A DNA stretch of 64,000 nucleotides from NCBI GenBank assembly GCA_934229625.1, contig CAKQDU010000001.1, forward strand, positions 241,598-305,597, written 5' to 3'. The stretch is from an uncultured Alphaproteobacteria bacterium (GTDB lineage: Bacteria; Pseudomonadota; Alphaproteobacteria; RF32; CAG-239). The translations under genes and the position numbers were made by a program. How positions within the stretch are numbered: position 1 is the first letter of the stretch; each line of letters opens with the position of its first letter. The notes beneath the pieces were generated by a model. The model searched no databases, was not told the origin of the DNA, and saw only the letters and a program-made list of their open reading frames with translations. Positions 8,293 through 16,735 of this stretch are shown here, in pieces.

Positions 8293-9066
8293 TTATTCGG
8301 CATTATTTTCAGCAGAATTTAAGGATGCCAGCATTTCCTGAACTTTTGATTTGAAACTGTCCGGCAAATCTTTAACCGATAAGATTTTACCATAAATATC
8401 GCGGGCAGTTTGCAAATCGCCTTCACGAATAGCGGCCATAGCAAGCAAATCATTAGCCAGAGGCGTCCAAGAATTATTTGCTTCCAACACAGGCTTTAAA
8501 TGCTCTGAAAGTTCTTGTCTTGACATACTGTCAACTTTATATGTTGCATATTTTATCAAAGCAATTTGCCGAACTTCGGAATTGACCTGAGTGTCTTTAG
8601 ACAAAGCATCCAACATTGCCAAACCCTCATCATTTTTTTGTTGTTCCAGCAACAGATTTGCAATTTGCAAACGAGCGAAATCGCCATAAATACCATGGTC
8701 GTTTTGATTTATTTTCTGCAACGCAGCAATCATATCTTCCGGATTTTGCCGACGTGCAGAATCCATGTAGGCTTCGGTAGTTATCTGATTATGCTGTACG
8801 CGCCAATTTTTAATATGTTCAAAAGAAACAGCGCCGCACACGGCAATCACAACAACGGCAATAACTTCCAAACCATAGCGATTCCACAATTTTTTAAAAT
8901 TATCGTTTTTAACTTCTTCACTTACTTCGTTAATAAAAGCATCGGTTAAATCCGGTCCTGTTTCAGCTTTAGCCGCAGTCTGATTAACATCTGCTTTTTT
9001 TTCAGCCTTAACCAACGTTTTTTTATCGGCTGCTGTTTTTCTAACTTTTTTTACTGTATTTGTCAT
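8293..9066 (-). CDS. yfgM: YfgM-like tetratricopeptide membrane protein
   Basis: 257 residues. A charged Lys/Ala-rich cytoplasmic tail of about 85 residues precedes one transmembrane segment (VIAVVVIAVCGAVSF), then a periplasmic TPR region with helices such as YGDFARLQIANLLLEQQ. This is the TPR_21/YfgM layout. In E. coli, YfgM binds SecYEG with PpiD and helps hand off secreted proteins. The position directly upstream of bamB-der is the conserved one. The N-terminal tail is longer than in E. coli and has the Lys/Ala character common in alphaproteobacterial versions. Confidence 0.85.
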   Translation of the reverse strand: MTNTVKKVRKTAADKKTLVKAEKKADVNQTAAKAETGPDLTDAFINEVSEEVKNDNFKKLWNRYGLEVIAVVVIAVCGAVSFEHIKNWRVQHNQITTEAYMDSARRQNPEDMIAALQKINQNDHGIYGDFARLQIANLLLEQQKNDEGLAMLDALSKDTQVNSEVRQIALIKYATYKVDSMSRQELSEHLKPVLEANNSWTPLANDLLAMAAIREGDLQTARDIYGKILSVKDLPDSFKSKVQEMLASLNSAENNAE

Positions 9067-9137
9067 AATTTTATCTCCGTAAAATCAAAATTTATACTAT
9101 CAATAACAAATATTGCGGCATAAAGCAAATTATTTTA

Positions 9138-10328
9138 TCAATCCTGTCTAACAATTTCACGAATAATATATCCGCGCACCCATTGCAAATCGCTGACAGG
9201 CATATTTTTTCCAAATACCATACTGCGGTCATGAGAAATAACCGACAAATAATAGCGGTCTGTTGTCGGATTATGTCCTACATCTACGGCCTCTATTTGA
9301 TTTTTTGGTAAAAATTCCGCATCCATCCGTAAAAACATAATATTATGACCTAAAATAATATCGCGTTTAGTCACAATCAATACATCTTTACTGAAAATTG
9401 AAATAATTGAAAACAATACAACAGCTGAGCAGAACGCCAAAATGACACTATACCAAAAAACTCCGGCAAACGATATAACCGCCGCATAAAAATAAACAAG
9501 AGCCGAAACTGCCGCCAGCATAAACGCAGTTCCCAAACAAGCAAGCAAACTATAGGCATCAAAAAACAAATGCCGTTCCTTAACAATAATTTTGTTTTTT
9601 TTGACTTTGCATTTTACTGATTCCGGAGCGCTTTGTTCATCTTGATACAGAGTTTTGAGCTGCCATTTTTTAGACATATCTTTTAGTGTTTTTTTAAGCT
9701 CCCTATGATTGCGCGAAACCAATCCTTTATCCGTTAAAAACAACGCAGGCATTTTCAGTTTTGCGGCATAATATTCCCAAATTTTACGAATATTCCGTCC
9801 GCTTGTGCTGATATAAAGCGGGATTCGCTTGTTTTTATCCGCATGATATAATTCTATGATATAGCGATTGCGGTTGATTAGTCCAAACTGATAGTATTCA
9901 ACCTTAAACAACACACCGAGATAGTTATATAAATCTTCGACTTCCACCTGTTTTTCACCAAACAAAGGCTTGTGAATAATTTTTATTTTACTGCCGTCAA
10001 AAAATATTTTTTTATAGCGCAGCATTCCCATCACCGACAAAGCGATTATAATCAATCCAAACAAAAAGACAAATATGTCAAACGAATATCGCAATGGTCC
10101 GACATCGGTATTGCCGCCTTGTTCTGGTAAATTAAAACTATAATTGACATCTGCAGGCTCAAAAAAATATGCAGCTGCCTCAAACAATCCCAATGCCGTA
10201 AAAACCAAACCGAATAAAATTCCCCAAGCGGCCAGTTTGCAAGGAATACGGTCTTTTTGCGAAGCCGGCAGTTTTTCAATATCAAACTTAAATTCATAGC
10301 TATAATGGTCTGGAGCAGTATAAGTCAT
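9138..10328 (-). CDS. Hypothetical four-span membrane protein with PH-like segments
   Basis: 396 residues, start ATG 10328 with GGGAG upstream. Two pairs of hydrophobic spans lie near residues 32-52 and 82-102, and near 265-290 and 292-315. Each pair is followed by a beta-rich soluble stretch (FDGSKIKIIHKPLFGEKQ and LIVTKRDIILGHNI), resembling a duplicated membrane-hairpin plus PH-like domain. I do not recognise a named family. It lies 71 bases upstream of yfgM on the same strand and may be co-transcribed with it. Confidence 0.65.
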   Translation of the reverse strand: MTYTAPDHYSYEFKFDIEKLPASQKDRIPCKLAAWGILFGLVFTALGLFEAAAYFFEPADVNYSFNLPEQGGNTDVGPLRYSFDIFVFLFGLIIIALSVMGMLRYKKIFFDGSKIKIIHKPLFGEKQVEVEDLYNYLGVLFKVEYYQFGLINRNRYIIELYHADKNKRIPLYISTSGRNIRKIWEYYAAKLKMPALFLTDKGLVSRNHRELKKTLKDMSKKWQLKTLYQDEQSAPESVKCKVKKNKIIVKERHLFFDAYSLLACLGTAFMLAAVSALVYFYAAVISFAGVFWYSVILAFCSAVVLFSIISIFSKDVLIVTKRDIILGHNIMFLRMDAEFLPKNQIEAVDVGHNPTTDRYYLSVISHDRSMVFGKNMPVSDLQWVRGYIIREIVRQD

Positions 10329-10464
10329 TTTTTTCTCCCGTTATATTCAACGCTTGATTTTAGCGCATAAAAAAAATTTTTTCATCAATTATTTTAAAAT
10401 AATCTTGGTTTTTATAATCTTTAAGGCTATTATAGGATAGATTTTATTAAAAATGGTGTAACAA

Positions 10465-12129
10465 ATGCTAAGTTCAAGTATATTTTATTCAGGTTATAAC
10501 ATATTATTTGGCGTTCTGTCGCTGTTTATCGGTCTGGGTTCTACCTTTTTGGTACGCGGCTCAAAAGAATTTCGCGGATTGATGATGTTTCAGCTTGGAG
10601 GCCTCTGTATCGTATTTTTAACCTATCTTGCTCCCAATGAGCATATTTTATACAAAATAGGCTTGAATTATAATTTTGTTGCTTTTGCCCATATGATTTT
10701 AGCCTTGTTTACCTCGGTTATTTGGCTGAACGCCGCCACGGAACTGCACGACGAAAAACCGGCAAATCGAGAAATTCTGACATTTTATATTTCCGTATGT
10801 CTGACTATCGGTTTATTTTATTCGTTCATCGCCTACAGCCAAAGTTCGGTCAACATGCTTAATTCGGCCATATCTTTGCTCAGCCTGACTTTTTTTGGCA
10901 TTGTCGTACTACACCGCTGCGTTTTCAGCTTTAATTTAGGAAACTTTTTATTATTCTGCTCGGTTTTCATGCTGTGGGGAAAATTACTGGTTTCGGCATA
11001 TTTCTTCAAGTATAATTGGCTTAATTTGAACATTTTGACCTGGTTTTGGCTTTACATTTATGCTGCAGCAGTTATTTTCTTAAAACTGCATCTGCAACAG
11101 TTGGATTTGCAAAAATACCGAAACACGATTGACAAATTGAATTTTCAGATTACCGCCATGATAGATTCGTCTCCGTTTCCGATTATTATTTCTAAAATAA
11201 CCGGCGACAAAATTCTGCTCATAAACAACAAAGCCGCAGAATTATTCGGTTTTACAAAAAAAGAATGCAATTACCTAAAAATAAAAGATTTTTTTGTCGA
11301 TGAAAAAAATCGAGAAACTTTTTTCACCAAACTGGAAAAAGAGCATGAAGTGCAAGACTTTGACCTTATGGTCTGCAACATTATAAATTCAGCTCCGTTT
11401 TGGCTTTCGGTTTCGGCAAAAGCCATAGAATATAACAATGAAATGGCTTTATATATGGCGTTTCAAAACATAACACTCCGCAAAGCCCGTGAAACAACTT
11501 TGCAATTTCAGGCTGAACGAGACCCGCTTACTTTGGCTTGGAACCGCCGTTATTTTGAAAAATTAGTGCCTGAACGCATTAAAGAAGCCTTAAAAAAACA
11601 ACAAAATTTCAGTCTGCTGATGATTGATGCCGATAAGTTCAAAAATGTAAATGATACATATGGCCATAAAACCGGCGATAAAGTTTTAACAGAATTGGTG
11701 GCCTGCTGTCAGAACGATTTGCGCGAAGATGACATAGTTTGCAGATTCGGCGGTGAAGAATTTGTAATTTATTTAGACAACACCAATACTCATTCTGCTC
11801 CGGTTGTGGCAGAACGCCTGCGCCAAAGCATTGCCAACATGGAAATAGAAAGCGAAGGCGGTGAAAAGTTTCACTTTACCGTCAGCATCGGCGTAGTTTC
11901 TTCCGAAAAAACGGTCAGTTTGGATGTTTTGCTGCGGCAGGTTGACGATGCCATGTATTTGGCTAAAAACAACGGCCGCAACCGCATAGAAGTTTATGAC
12001 GAGCAAAAAGTAAAACAAACAATGAAAAAGAAATCATCAGGCAAAAGCAAAAATATTCATCCGGTTTTTCAAAATGAAGATACTGAAGAAATATCGCTTT
12101 TAGATAACTATGAAAATAAAATTTTATAA
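10465..12129 (+). CDS. Membrane diguanylate cyclase with PAS domain
   Basis: 554 residues. Residues 1-210 hold about seven hydrophobic spans, a MASE-like membrane sensor. A PAS domain follows (about 220-345, beginning NFQITAMIDSSPFPIII), then a GGDEF domain (about 350-510). The active-site motif is GGEEF at residues 429-433. An RxxD inhibitory site (REDD) lies exactly five residues before it, so product inhibition by cyclic di-GMP is expected. No EAL domain is present, which indicates synthesis rather than breakdown. The stop codon is ten bases before the methyltransferase start, so the genes are probably co-transcribed. Cyclic di-GMP commonly controls pili, which matters given the prepilins nearby. 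Confidence 0.92.
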   Translation: MLSSSIFYSGYNILFGVLSLFIGLGSTFLVRGSKEFRGLMMFQLGGLCIVFLTYLAPNEHILYKIGLNYNFVAFAHMILALFTSVIWLNAATELHDEKPANREILTFYISVCLTIGLFYSFIAYSQSSVNMLNSAISLLSLTFFGIVVLHRCVFSFNLGNFLLFCSVFMLWGKLLVSAYFFKYNWLNLNILTWFWLYIYAAAVIFLKLHLQQLDLQKYRNTIDKLNFQITAMIDSSPFPIIISKITGDKILLINNKAAELFGFTKKECNYLKIKDFFVDEKNRETFFTKLEKEHEVQDFDLMVCNIINSAPFWLSVSAKAIEYNNEMALYMAFQNITLRKARETTLQFQAERDPLTLAWNRRYFEKLVPERIKEALKKQQNFSLLMIDADKFKNVNDTYGHKTGDKVLTELVACCQNDLREDDIVCRFGGEEFVIYLDNTNTHSAPVVAERLRQSIANMEIESEGGEKFHFTVSIGVVSSEKTVSLDVLLRQVDDAMYLAKNNGRNRIEVYDEQKVKQTMKKKSSGKSKNIHPVFQNEDTEEISLLDNYENKIL

Positions 12130-12139
12130 GGAAAAAAAG

Positions 12140-13276
12140 ATGACTTGCCCATATCAGCAAATTTGCGGCGGCTGCCCCTATCGTGATTTATCCGCCCTCG
12201 ATTATCAAAAACTCAAAACCGAGCAATTCCAAAGAACTATCGCCAAAATAGAACAAGACGATATAAAAATAGGGCAACCGATTTTTATAGCCGACGGAAC
12301 ACGCCGCCGCGCCGAACTCGCGTTTAAGCATAACCGCGGAAATTTGGCGTTTGGCTTTAATGAAAGCAAAAGCCATGAACTTATAAATATAGAAAACTGT
12401 CCGCTGTTAACCTATAAAATTAACAGTATCATTCCCCTGCTCCGCACTTTTTTAAATGAGTTTTGCAATATAAAAGTTTCTGAAAAACTCAAAAATAAAA
12501 AATTCCGCACTTATAATATCGGCTGCGGCGACATCTGCATTACCGAGGCCGTCAACGGAATTGACATATTGTTTGAAATTAACGAACCTCTTGGTTTGGA
12601 ACACCGTATGCTTTTGTGTGATTTTGCCAACTCATCTGACGACATCGCGCGTGTTTCCTCCCAAGTCGGAACAGGAAAACCCGAAACAATTATAGAAAAA
12701 AATCGTCCTTATCTGAATATCGGTGGTTATCAGGTATTTATTCCGGCCGGAACATTTTTACAGGCATCAAATTCAGGCGAACAGGCTTTGATAAATTTGG
12801 TTCTAAAATATGTCGGAAATTCACAAGGAAATATTGCCGATTTATTTTGCGGTGTCGGCACCTTTTCATATCCTTTAGCTAAAAACCCTAAAAACAAAAT
12901 CATATCAATTGATTCGTCCGAAGAACTATTGGAAGGATTTCAGAAGTCTGTAAACAGCAACACCATTCAAAACATTAAAATTTGTCGCAAAAATTTATTT
13001 AAATATCCTTTAGACGCCGAGGAACTGAAAAATTTTGATATTGTGCTGTTTGACCCTCCGCGTGCCGGAGCCGCCGCTCAGACTGCGCAGCTCTCTGCCA
13101 TGCCTGAGGAAAACAAGCCGCAAAAAGTTATTGCCGTATCATGCAATCCGCATACATTTGTAAACGATGCAAACACATTGATTTCCGGAGGCTATCGTGT
13201 TATAGAAATTACATTGGTTGACCAATTTGTATATTCAACACATAGCGAATTAGTCGCTTTATTTGAAAAATTATAG
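12140..13276 (+). CDS. RlmD/RumA-family RNA m5U methyltransferase
   Basis: 378 residues from ATG 12140 (AAGGA upstream; the longer frame from 12110 overlaps the previous gene). The N-terminus has an iron-sulfur cluster motif with Cys3, Cys9 and Cys12 and a fourth Cys in an IENCPL segment near residue 87. The C-terminal Rossmann domain shows ADLFCGVGTFS (SAM binding), FDPPRAG and the nucleophile Cys in VSCNP. This is the TrmA/RlmC/RlmD family, which methylates uridine at C5. There is no N-terminal TRAM domain, so it resembles the short RlmC-like or single-copy bacterial forms. The exact rRNA target is not decided by the sequence. Confidence 0.88.
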   Translation: MTCPYQQICGGCPYRDLSALDYQKLKTEQFQRTIAKIEQDDIKIGQPIFIADGTRRRAELAFKHNRGNLAFGFNESKSHELINIENCPLLTYKINSIIPLLRTFLNEFCNIKVSEKLKNKKFRTYNIGCGDICITEAVNGIDILFEINEPLGLEHRMLLCDFANSSDDIARVSSQVGTGKPETIIEKNRPYLNIGGYQVFIPAGTFLQASNSGEQALINLVLKYVGNSQGNIADLFCGVGTFSYPLAKNPKNKIISIDSSEELLEGFQKSVNSNTIQNIKICRKNLFKYPLDAEELKNFDIVLFDPPRAGAAAQTAQLSAMPEENKPQKVIAVSCNPHTFVNDANTLISGGYRVIEITLVDQFVYSTHSELVALFEKL

Positions 13277-13285
13277 GAGAAAAAA

Positions 13286-15250
13286 ATGAATACAGAAAAG
13301 CATAAACTACAGCAAATGGCAAATGCCATTCGTTTTTTGAGCGCCGAAGCCATTGAAAAAGCAAAATCCGGTCATCCCGGAATGCCTTTAGGCATGGCAG
13401 ACGTCGCCGCCGTTTTATTCGGCAGATATATAAAAATCAATCCGGCTGCTCCACGCTGGTTTGACCGCGACCGCTTTGTTTTGTCGGCAGGTCATGGCTC
13501 AATGCTTTTGTATTCGCTGTTTTATTTGCTAGGATACAACGACATCACTTTAGAAGACCTAAAAAACTTCCGTCAGCTAGGTTCCAAAACCGCCGGACAT
13601 CCGGAATATGGTCATTTAGCCGGCATTGATATGACAACCGGACCTTTAGGACAAGGCATTTCCTCTGCTGTCGGCATGGCTCTGGCCGAGCGCCGCATCA
13701 ATGCCAAATTCGGCGATGATTTGTGCAATCACTACACTTATGTTATATGCGGCGATGGCTGCTTGATGGAGGGTATTTCAGAAGAAGCTATTTCTTTAGC
13801 CGGTTTATGGAAATTAAACAAGCTTATTGTTTTTTGGGATAATAATAATATCACTATTGATGGCACGGTTGACAAATCTAATGGCACAAACCAAATCTCT
13901 CGTTTTCAGGCTGTCGGCTGGAACACAATCAGCATTAACGGAAATAATCATGAAGAAATATCCAATGCAATTGAACAAGCTCAAAAATCAGACAAACCGA
14001 CTTTAATTGCCTGCAAAACAACAATCGGTTTCGGCGCGCCGCATAAACAAGGAACACCAAAAATTCATGGCTCTCCTCTGGGAGCGGAAGAATTAGAAGC
14101 AATGCGGCAAAATCTTGGCTGGACTGCTGCTCCGTTTGAAATTCCGACCGAAATTATTGCTGCATGGCGCGCTGCCGGTCAGCGTTCGGCGGCTCAATAT
14201 GCCGAATGGCTGAAACTGTCTGAAACCAATCAAGAATTTAATGATTATATCAATAATAAACTTCCGAACGATTGGAATAAAGATTTAGACGAGCTGAAAA
14301 AGAAAACCATTAAAGAACAAACCGCTGTCGCCACCCGCAAGGCTTCGCAGCTTTGTTTAGAAAACATTATGGGACGCATTCCGCAAGTTATCGGCGGTTC
14401 TGCCGATTTAGCAGCTTCAAACCTGACTTTTGTTGAGGGAATGAAAACCATTAACGCCGCTGATTATGACGGAAACAATATCATGTATGGCATACGCGAA
14501 CATGCTATGGGCGCCATCATGAACGGACTTGCTCTGCACGGCGGTGTTATTCCATACGGCGGAACATTTTTTGTTTTTTCTGACTATATGCGTCCGTCTA
14601 TGCGTTTGGCTGCGTTGATGGGTTTGCGCGTAATTTATGTTTTGACCCACGACTCTATCGGCGTAGGCGAAGATGGTCCTACGCATCAGCCGATTGAACA
14701 GTTGGCTTCTTATCGAGCAATGCCAAACATTTATACATTCCGTCCGTGCGACGTTGTAGAAACAGCCGAAGCTTGGGAAATTGCCTTAGAGAGTGAAACA
14801 ACACCAAGTATTCTCGCTCTATCACGTCAAAATGTTCCGACTTTGCGTGAAGATTCTACAGAAAATTTAAGCAAACGCGGTGGATATATAATTTCTAAGG
14901 CCGACCGAGAACCGCAAGCCACAATCATAGCTACAGGAACAGAAGTTTCGTTAGCCATTGAGGCTCAAAAACAGTTGAAAGAAAGCGGTATTGCCGTAAA
15001 CGTGGTTTCTATGCCGTGCTGCGAACTGTTTGACCAACAGCCACAAGAATATAAACATTCTGTATTGGGCAATGCTCCGCGAATTGCGGTTGAAGCAGCC
15101 TCAGTTTATGGCTGGGAACGCTATACCGGAACAAGCGAAAATGTTGTTGGCTTAAACAGCTTTGGCACATCAGGCAAAGGTGATGAAGTTTACAAATATT
15201 TTGGCATAACAGCTGAAAATGTAGTAAAAAAGATTAGAGAACTGATTTAA
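13286..15250 (+). CDS. tkt: Transketolase
   Basis: 654 residues, the normal length. Motifs in order are GHPGMPLGMAD near residue 27, the thiamine diphosphate GDGCLMEG...NN segment near residue 157, a YGIREHAMG catalytic region near 400, and GEDGPTHQP near 465. It transfers two-carbon ketol units between sugar phosphates in the non-oxidative pentose phosphate pathway. The start is ATG 13286 with AGGAG upstream, nine bases after the methyltransferase stop, so the three genes from 10465 form an operon closed by the terminator at 15264. Confidence 0.97.
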   Translation: MNTEKHKLQQMANAIRFLSAEAIEKAKSGHPGMPLGMADVAAVLFGRYIKINPAAPRWFDRDRFVLSAGHGSMLLYSLFYLLGYNDITLEDLKNFRQLGSKTAGHPEYGHLAGIDMTTGPLGQGISSAVGMALAERRINAKFGDDLCNHYTYVICGDGCLMEGISEEAISLAGLWKLNKLIVFWDNNNITIDGTVDKSNGTNQISRFQAVGWNTISINGNNHEEISNAIEQAQKSDKPTLIACKTTIGFGAPHKQGTPKIHGSPLGAEELEAMRQNLGWTAAPFEIPTEIIAAWRAAGQRSAAQYAEWLKLSETNQEFNDYINNKLPNDWNKDLDELKKKTIKEQTAVATRKASQLCLENIMGRIPQVIGGSADLAASNLTFVEGMKTINAADYDGNNIMYGIREHAMGAIMNGLALHGGVIPYGGTFFVFSDYMRPSMRLAALMGLRVIYVLTHDSIGVGEDGPTHQPIEQLASYRAMPNIYTFRPCDVVETAEAWEIALESETTPSILALSRQNVPTLREDSTENLSKRGGYIISKADREPQATIIATGTEVSLAIEAQKQLKESGIAVNVVSMPCCELFDQQPQEYKHSVLGNAPRIAVEAASVYGWERYTGTSENVVGLNSFGTSGKGDEVYKYFGITAENVVKKIRELI

Positions 15251-15263
15251 AAATTCGCCTCAT

Positions 15264-15305
15264 GAAAAAACACCCTTACTGCAATTCGGTTCGGGTGTTT
15301 TTTTT
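15264..15305 (+). terminator. Intrinsic terminator after tkt
   Basis: AAAACACCC and GGGTGTTTT arms around a 17-base loop followed by a T run, just after the tkt stop codon. The arms also fit a terminator for the convergent prepilin gene. Confidence 0.8.
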
Positions 15306-15314
15306 ATACAAAGC

Positions 15315-16109
15315 TTAAAACTGTAAAATCAGTCCGCAGGCAAATGTACCGTTACAGTATTTACATGCTGTATCTATTTCCGTCAGCGTTATGTCTTTTA
15401 CGCATTTCTTATTTTTACCATCGCAAAACGCATCGCCATATCTTACAATACCTCCGGTTAAAGTAACAGAATTTAAGACACCATGCAGGGGCTGTGCTAA
15501 ATTTCTGTATAATTCAGAGCATAATTTAGAGGGGAAAGCCGCGGAAAAATATCCTCCCTCATCATTTTGTGAATAGCCGCCTAAATACATATCCATAACC
15601 AGCAAACCGGCGCGAGAATATAAATTTATATCGTTTCCATACGGGTCTTGCAGCGAAGCGTCAACAATAGTTCCTTTTACTTCTGAGGTCCAAGTCTGCG
15701 GTATTAAACTTGCGGCTTTGACCCAAGTTACCAGACCAATCGCTTTAGTGTTGTCTTGTGTCAAATTTCTAATATCATTTATATGTTCCAATAGTCCATA
15801 TATCAAAAAACTATATTCATCCAACGCCTTATCTATTTTGAACTTTTCCATCGCTTTGGAATATCCGGCGATACCGCCCACGCTTAACACACCGACAATA
15901 GCCAACACGCCGAGCATTTCTATCATTGACCGCCCAGCAGAGCAAGCGTCATTGCGAGCAGAGCGAAGCAATCCAGAACCCTCGCCCCTGCTCTTTTCTT
16001 TAATCCTTTGAGGCGTATTAACCTCGTTATTGCGAGGAGTGTTACGACGAAGCAATCCATATTCCGCACCCCTGCTCTTTCCTTTGAAAAATTCTATACT
16101 CTTAAACAT
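15315..16109 (-). CDS. Type IV prepilin-like protein with repeat-expanded leader
   Basis: 264 residues from ATG 16109 (GAGGAGGAATAAG immediately upstream). The leader is 59 residues, then a class III cleavage site G|RSMIEMLGVLAIVG. Glu5 of the mature protein is present, followed by the hydrophobic helix and GGIAGYSKAMEKFK. A globular domain of about 185 residues ends with a cysteine pattern KC...C..C....C. Such proteins are cleaved by PilD-type peptidase and assemble into pili or pseudopili. The leader should be 6-20 residues; here it is expanded by two in-frame copies of a dispersed palindromic repeat (SGLLRSARND and YGLLRRNTPRN). Related genes are at 19608, 49726 and 63206. Confidence 0.85.
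   Translation of the reverse strand: MFKSIEFFKGKSRGAEYGLLRRNTPRNNEVNTPQRIKEKSRGEGSGLLRSARNDACSAGRSMIEMLGVLAIVGVLSVGGIAGYSKAMEKFKIDKALDEYSFLIYGLLEHINDIRNLTQDNTKAIGLVTWVKAASLIPQTWTSEVKGTIVDASLQDPYGNDINLYSRAGLLVMDMYLGGYSQNDEGGYFSAAFPSKLCSELYRNLAQPLHGVLNSVTLTGGIVRYGDAFCDGKNKKCVKDITLTEIDTACKYCNGTFACGLILQF
15949..15978. repeat. Dispersed palindromic repeat, copy A, in-frame in prepilin leader
   Basis: Begins TCATTGCGAG and ends GAAGCAATCCAGAA; the arms ATTGC and GCAAT are complementary. Read in the gene it encodes SGLLRSARND. It lies eight codons before the prepilin cleavage site. Confidence 0.75.
16026..16058. repeat. Dispersed palindromic repeat, copy B, in-frame in the same leader
   Basis: Begins GTTATTGCGAGGAG and ends GAAGCAATCC; encodes GLLRRNTPRNN. 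Together with copy A it makes the leader look like a partial tandem duplication, since both are preceded by a K(G/E)KSRG segment. Confidence 0.75.
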
Positions 16110-16126
16110 CTTATTCCTCCTCAATT

Positions 16127-16156
16127 GTGTAAAAAAAACGACCGTTATTTTTACAC
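16127..16156 (-). promoter_or_regulatory. Shared inverted repeat in the prepilin 5' leader
   Basis: GTGTAAAAA and TTTTTACAC arms surround a conserved core containing ACGACC. The same block, with the following GAGGAGGAATAAG and ATG, recurs at 17960 and 63979. It could fold as a hairpin just 5' of the ribosome site or serve as an operator. Confidence 0.6.
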
Positions 16157-16280
16157 ACTCAGAATAAGACGCTGATAATTCTCACAAAACCACAAAAAAC
16201 ATCGCAAATATAAAAAGTTATTGCAAATTTTGCCAACCTTTGCTAGACTACAAAAAATAGCCTAAAAACTGTCCATTTTA

Positions 16281-16300
16281 AACGGTCGTTTTTTTTACAC
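16281..16300 (+). repeat. Orphan half of the prepilin leader repeat
   Basis: AACGGTCG followed by a T run and TACAC matches the core and right arm of the block upstream of the prepilin genes, but the left GTGTAAAAA arm and any prepilin start are absent. It lies about 200 bases upstream of tRNA-Gln and is probably a recombination remnant. Confidence 0.5.
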
Positions 16301-16496
16301 ATTTATTGATAAAAATAACCTTTGCTTACAAAAATTTTTACTTATGTTTTATACACATAATCAATACGTTATATACTAAAATAGTAAAATAATGAATTTT
16401 TTTTAAAAAAAAGCTTGCAATTATAAAAAATATATCATAAAAGAATAACGAAAAGTTTGAGAACAACGCTCGCTGCTTTGTTAAAGTACTTTTTGT

Positions 16497-16571
16497 TGGG
16501 GCGTTGCCAAGTGGTAAGGCATCGGCTTTTGGTGCCGACATTCGTTGGTTCGAATCCAGCCGCCCCAGCCA
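16497..16571 (+). tRNA. tRNA-Gln (anticodon UUG)
   Basis: 75 bases that fold into a full cloverleaf. The acceptor arms TGGGGCG and CGCCCCA are perfectly paired, the anticodon stem TCGGC/GCCGA encloses TTTTGGT with TTG as the anticodon, the T arm contains GGTTCGAATCC, and the CCA end is encoded. A terminator follows 11 bases later. Confidence 0.96.
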
Positions 16572-16581
16572 CAACAAAGAT

Positions 16582-16608
16582 AAGTCCTTGATATTCAAGG
16601 ACTTTTTT
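16582..16608 (+). terminator. Terminator of tRNA-Gln
   Basis: AAGTCCTTG/CAAGGACTT stem with a five-base loop, ending in six T residues. Confidence 0.9.
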
Positions 16609-16735
16609 GCGTTATAAAACGCATTTTTACGGCTATTTAGGGTGATACACCATCCTGATACACCAACGCCCTCGCCTCGTTTTCCTCAAATTTGGTCAGC
16701 ATGACGAAGTTATCCACAGTTTAGGGAACAAATAA

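Noticed and set aside
16338..16598. Minus-strand frame of 86 codons
   Set aside because: It runs antisense through tRNA-Gln; the protein-like LDSNQRMSAPKADALP part is the tRNA complement.
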